Below are positions 60,398-64,000 of a stretch of 64,000 nucleotides of DNA, piece by piece. The position numbers and the translations under genes are program-made. How positions within the stretch are numbered: position 1 is the stretch's first letter; each line of letters begins with the position of its first letter. The DNA is taken from positions 1 to 64,000 of the forward strand of contig JAOVFP010000002.1 of the NCBI GenBank assembly GCA_025738555.1, read 5' to 3'. Below the pieces are notes generated by a model. It was not told the origin of the DNA. It did not search any database and worked only from the letters and a program-made list of their open reading frames with translations. The stretch is from Cyathus striatus. Its lineage: Eukaryota; Basidiomycota; Agaricomycetes; Agaricales; Nidulariaceae.

Positions 60398-60694
60398 TCA
60401 AGATTTAGATAGTAAGGGAACTGTTGGCTCCCTCAGAATGGTCTGGGCATTCAAGTGAAATTCGCGAACATGATATCCGATTTGTGGGACGGAGATAAAT
60501 ATGCTATAAAAGCGCATATAATGGTCTTTGTCTTTGAGTTCAACCTTGCGAAACAAACGACGCCGCAGAGATTCCGTGAAACTTCTGCATATTAATGCGC
60601 AGCTTCTGATGGAGTAGTTTTTATCATTTAAGATCTCGATTTTCTCCACAATAAGCTCTGCAATATCTTCTGGTACTGAGATAGGAGCTGACAT
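60398..60694 (-). CDS. F-box protein, C-terminally short
   Basis: ATG 60694 reads MSAPISVPEDIAELIVEKIE, NYSIRSCALICRSFTESLRR, RLFRKVEL, a typical agaricomycete F-box start (Pro, then two helices, then W/F-rich segment). The family usually continues for several hundred residues, while this stops after 98 aa where the repeat array begins, so the 3' part was probably replaced. F-box proteins bind Skp1 and recruit substrates to SCF ubiquitin ligases. Confidence 0.6.
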   Translation of the reverse strand: MSAPISVPEDIAELIVEKIEILNDKNYSIRSCALICRSFTESLRRRLFRKVELKDKDHYMRFYSIFISVPQIGYHVREFHLNAQTILREPTVPLLSKS

Positions 60695-60759
60695 TTTGCC
60701 AGTTTTATTGTTTCGAAAGGAGTATCGAATCTAGTCTATATCCACGGACCACGGCGCTG

Positions 60760-61600
60760 TTCTTGATAGAGATAGATTTTTAGTGTATAAAAGAATGAAG
60801 GAATGATCGGCGTCTGAAAGATTAGATGAGAGGTCGATAGGTTCGGTATGTGGGATTGTCAGATGGAATGAGTGAAGTGGAAAGTGAGGCAGACCGTGAA
60901 ATCATGCAGATAAGATATATATACGGTCTAATAATTACGCTGTACGTCCCTCCTTCGTCTTCGAAGGCGTGAAATGACTCCCAGTGACTAGATAAGACAG
61001 AAAAGATTGAATGCGATCGTTATTAATGAATTAATCAGAATCCACCTATTATTAATACATACTATTAGAATAGTGGGCGTTTAAATAGCCGTGGCTTCAA
61101 CATCGTCATCTTGCCGGTACTCGTCTCTCTATTTCAGATACTGCGCTGGGGGTTGAACGGGAACGTGCGGGGGTATATATATTACGATCCTCCATTGAAC
61201 CAGTATTAGAGACTAGTTTATCGTAAACAGGCTGTTGGTGATTCTAGAATTGCATGAGTCGTCGAATCGCATATGCACGGAATGAACGCATCCCGAATCA
61301 AGTCTCAGGACTTATGTGCTCGAAATTCCGGGTTGACGGTCCTACTTATGCCTATTCCTACCGTTCCGATGGCTTAAAACTTAAGAACCAGGTGAAACCT
61401 TGTGGTTATGTCAGAATTTCGGAAACATAAACAATATAATAGAGAAAATGTGGGAAGAAAAGAAAAAGGAATAGCCCACCGCGGTATCTGGTGTGACGGA
61501 CAGTCCAGAGTGTTATATCAGGGTACATGACCGCCTATGACCCTCACTCACAAAAACATAAATACCCGCATCAAATTCCAAAGAAACAATTAGCCAGAAC
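60760..61600. other. Intergenic, no gene seen
   Basis: Mixed sequence between the F-box frame and the 3' end of PHO88. I see no gene or clear repeat. Confidence 0.35.
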
Positions 61601-61662
61601 TAGGTACACAAAACTACCAACCCCTCCTCTTCTACACCCCTCTCCCCTCTATTCACCCACGC

Positions 61663-63318
61663 CTACTCTTCCTTCTTCCCACCAACCCTCTTCTCAGCCT
61701 CCGCAATAGCAGCAGCATCACTCGCTGGCCCCGTAGCAGCCCCGCCAAACATACTAGCGGCCTTCCACGGCCTCTTCAAATCGCCATCAGCCTTTTGCCC
61801 AAGGAGATGCACGGCGACGGGCTTCGCGTCGTATAGGTTCTTGAGACCCATGAGGGCTTGAATGAAGAGGGGCTGGGTGTACCTCATGTAGAGGTGCATA
61901 AAGGTCATCATGGCGATTCCCATATATGCTGAGCGGAGCTGTGGGTAGGCTGTTAGTACGTGTTGGAGAAGGGAGAATGGGAAGGCGGAAGGAGAACAGG
62001 GGAAAGCCGGTGTGGAAGGAGCGTAAGAACGCGAGAACAGAAGAGCCAATGTGAAAGTGAAGAGTGAAGGACGCTAGTGCACAGCCAGGTACGGCAGCGG
62101 GAGGTAGAGGTACGGCGAGCGCGAAGCTGGCTGAAGAACGCCCCAACAGGAGCAAAGGGCATGGAAGAGAACGAGCGACGAAACGGTAAAGAGAAGACTG
62201 AGCGTAGAACGTGAAGAAAGAATACACGTAGAAGTACGGCATCCAAAGGAAGACGAGCCCGAAGCCCGAAGCCGCACAATCCAACACGGGTGAAAGAAAA
62301 GCATCCAGGAAGACGTTACGAGAGCAACGTGCATGGTCGAGCTCAATGCGTAGGTTTAAGAAAGAAAAAGAAGGGGGAGAGGAAGGGAGAAGGGAAGAGC
62401 GGGCAGCTTGCAGACGTTACAAGAGTAACGTGTATGTGGGAGTGCAATGAGTAGGCATAAGAAGGGAAGAGCGGGGAAGTGAAGGCGAAAGAGAGTGAAG
62501 GAGGAAGGGGGGGTAGGGCATTGTAGGGTACAGAAGTAGAAAGTACGAAGTCATGCGACGATGAGCAGCGAACGCCAGGAAGAAACGAAGGGTGCAGCGC
62601 ACCGAAGGTAATAAGCTCCAGAAGCCACGAACGTGCAGAACGCAAAAAAAAAGAGGTAACAGGTAGATGTAAAAGAAGGGAAAGAGCAGAGAAGCGAAAG
62701 AACATGGATGAAGGGGGGTACGACATTGTAGGGTGTAAAAGTAAGAAACGAAGGGAACGAGTGCGAGAAAGCAAGAGGAAAGAAAGAAGAAAAGGCAACT
62801 CACCAACTTGGAAACCTCGGACAAATCATAATCGCGCACGGTAGTGGTCACCAACTGACCCGGCTCCTGCGACTGCACACCCATTCAATCAGTCAATCAA
62901 TACTGCGCTTACGCGTCGCAAATTAGCAAAGCATACCATAGGATTCCCAGCCTCAACTACCCAAACACATCAGCACATACTCTCTACTCCCCAGAAATGA
63001 GCGAACGTACCATATTTAAGTACACTCTGGTCGTTCTTCTTCCTTATCTACACATCCACGCTATGAGCACACGAGTGACGCAGAGGAAAAGAAGGGACAT
63101 ACGACAGTAGAAATATAGTAGTACACGCCAAGGACAAGGACCTGAACAGTAACATATCCAACACGGACGTACAACAGCGTCGTAGGATCGTCAAAAGGAA
63201 TCTTCCTTGCCACTATTCCTTCGTATCAGCACCCTGCTCTCCTCTTCTCTCCACGAAAACAAGACACACCTTGCATGGCACCGAGAGAAATGACCATATT
63301 CTGCATTGCTGAGTTCAT
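61663..63318 (-). CDS. PHO88: PHO88/SND3 family ER membrane protein
   Basis: ATG 63318 (MNSAMQNMVISLGAMQ). Exons 63318-63270, 63212-63103, 63047-63011, one of about 20 nt near 62940-62960, 62872-62804 and 61938-61663. The product of about 190 aa reads VARKIPFDDPTTLLYVRVGY, VTVQVLVLGVYYYIS (membrane segment), KKNDQSVLKYVEAGNPMSQE, LVTTTVRDYDLSEVSKL, MGIAMMTFMHLYMRYTQPLF (membrane segment), LLGQKADGDLKRPWKAASMF and a Lys/Glu tail. This is the PHO88 family, an ER protein implicated in phosphate transporter maturation and SND-dependent targeting. All exons join in frame, so it seems intact. Intron 5 (61939-62803, 865 nt) is far longer than the others and filled with repeats. Confidence 0.85.
61939..62803 (-). 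repeat. Repeat-filled long intron of PHO88
   Basis: GTGAGT donor at 62803 and CCCACAG acceptor at 61939. Inside, a unit of about 190 bp recurs (CCCTACAATGTCGTACCCCC and CCCTACAATGCCCTACCCCC) and TGTAACGTCTGC/CGTAACGTCTTC segments recur. Pyrimidine-rich on the sense strand, similar in style to 30650-31050. Confidence 0.55.
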
Positions 63319-63591
63319 TTTTGCGACGAAACAAACGAAAAGGGGGGAAGGAGTGGGGAAAAGCAAAGAGGTCTCGGGGACAAATCAAAAAAAATTGAGC
63401 GGGGGAGGGAAGAGGAACGTCAAAAGAGAGGGCAGTGACACGTCGCGCATATTTGTCCTTGTTATGCACCGCGCTTAGGCTTTCCTACCCTGGGGCCGAA
63501 GGCACACTGACGTCAACATCCAAAACAACATCTCCTCTTCCCTTTTTCAACTCCTACGCTTACTCCCCTCCCTCTCCCCAACACATTCATA

Positions 63592-64000
63592 ATGCACGAC
63601 GCAAACTCCTCACGAGCTTCCCTCTCCCGCGCCTCCCGCCAAGGCAGCACCATATCCCGCACACAAAGCCTCATCAAGCGCAACATAGAGCTGCACGACC
63701 TCGTCCCCTCAGACGTCCTCATCGAGCGCTTCGTAGCGTGGAAAGCCATCGTCAAGCAGCTCATAGCCTACTTTGAAGGCGTCGCCGATGTGCAGAACAA
63801 TACCGCCCGCGAGATGGCCAAGCTCGCTGCTGTCATCCAGGTCCCCTTCAGGAGTGGTAATCAGTTCCTCGGCGAAGGTGGTCTACAGGTACGTACCCCT
63901 CCTTTTTCCCAATAAGGATTACGCTAAGAGTCATGTAGGATGTCTACTACTCGATAAGAGACAAAACTAGAATCATAGCTGATCATCACGCCGATCTGGG
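63592..64000 (+). CDS. Conserved fungal protein, 5' part (runs off the window)
   Basis: ATG 63592 reads MHDANSSRASLSRASRQGST, TQSLIKRNIELHDLVPSDVL, FVAWKAIVKQLIAYFEGVAD, NTAREMAKLAAVIQVPFRSG, NQFLGEGGLQ, then an intron (GTACGTACC...TAG, about 63889-63939) and DVYYSIRDKTRIIADHHADL to the window end. A helical, cytoplasmic-looking protein; the pattern of a BAR- or IMD-type membrane-associated helical domain comes to mind but is not secure. It is divergently transcribed from PHO88, about 270 bp apart. Confidence 0.65.

Overview
The window looks like nuclear DNA of a basidiomycete fungus, probably Agaricomycotina. Supporting signs are dense introns of about 48-60 nt with GTAHGT donors and CTAAC-type branch sites, a spermidine synthase-saccharopine dehydrogenase chimera (a fusion known from basidiomycetes), a DUF6589-type protein, an OrsD-type zinc finger/RecQ-like gene, an F-box gene, PHO88 and a Galpha gene. 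Few genes appear intact. Most of the sequence is mobile DNA, tandem repeats and broken gene copies. No searches could be run, so family names rest on motifs I recognise.

Layout. 0.4-4.6 kb (-): decayed gene with a ParB/sulfiredoxin-like 'GNHR' motif whose 5' end is an array of 21-nt micro-exons. 5.2-6.2 kb and 9.5-13.4 kb: AT-rich satellites and GTCGTTGGTCACA-type repeats. 6.46-9.50 kb: Tc1/mariner-like element. 13.4-33.2 kb: GC-richer mosaic of duplicated gene fragments (two inverted copies of an unknown gene, an ABC transporter piece, a truncated Galpha gene, a Lon piece, an unknown Ser/Pro-rich gene, two SPE3(-LYS9) copies, a PHD finger) separated by four copies of a GC-rich repeat. 33.7-45.7 kb (-): large OrsD/RecQ-like helicase gene, split by a 5.7-kb element carrying a DUF6589 gene and its own RecQ-like helicase. 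48.1-55.6 kb (+): a 31-exon gene, homologue of the left-edge gene, whose first 28 exons are tiny and all phase 0. 55.7-64 kb: mostly unique DNA with a Lon pseudogene, a truncated F-box gene, intact PHO88 and the start of a conserved unknown gene.

Main points of interest. (1) The 48-55 kb gene encodes about 1445 aa. Residues 1-432 come from 28 consecutive symmetric exons (12-120 nt, mostly under 85), an architecture that allows any exon to be skipped in frame. The left-edge homologue has the same design with 21-nt (7-codon) exons, and its introns carry a shared near-palindrome that also forms a satellite beside the gene, suggesting repeat-derived introns. (2) The DUF6589 + RecQ unit is bounded by a 10-bp duplication (GCATGTTTTC). 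Conceptually removing it restores the reading frame of the interrupted helicase gene, so it behaves as a complete two-gene DNA transposon. (3) The interrupted helicase gene also starts with phase-0 small exons and lies head-to-head with the micro-exon gene, so the two may belong to one larger system.
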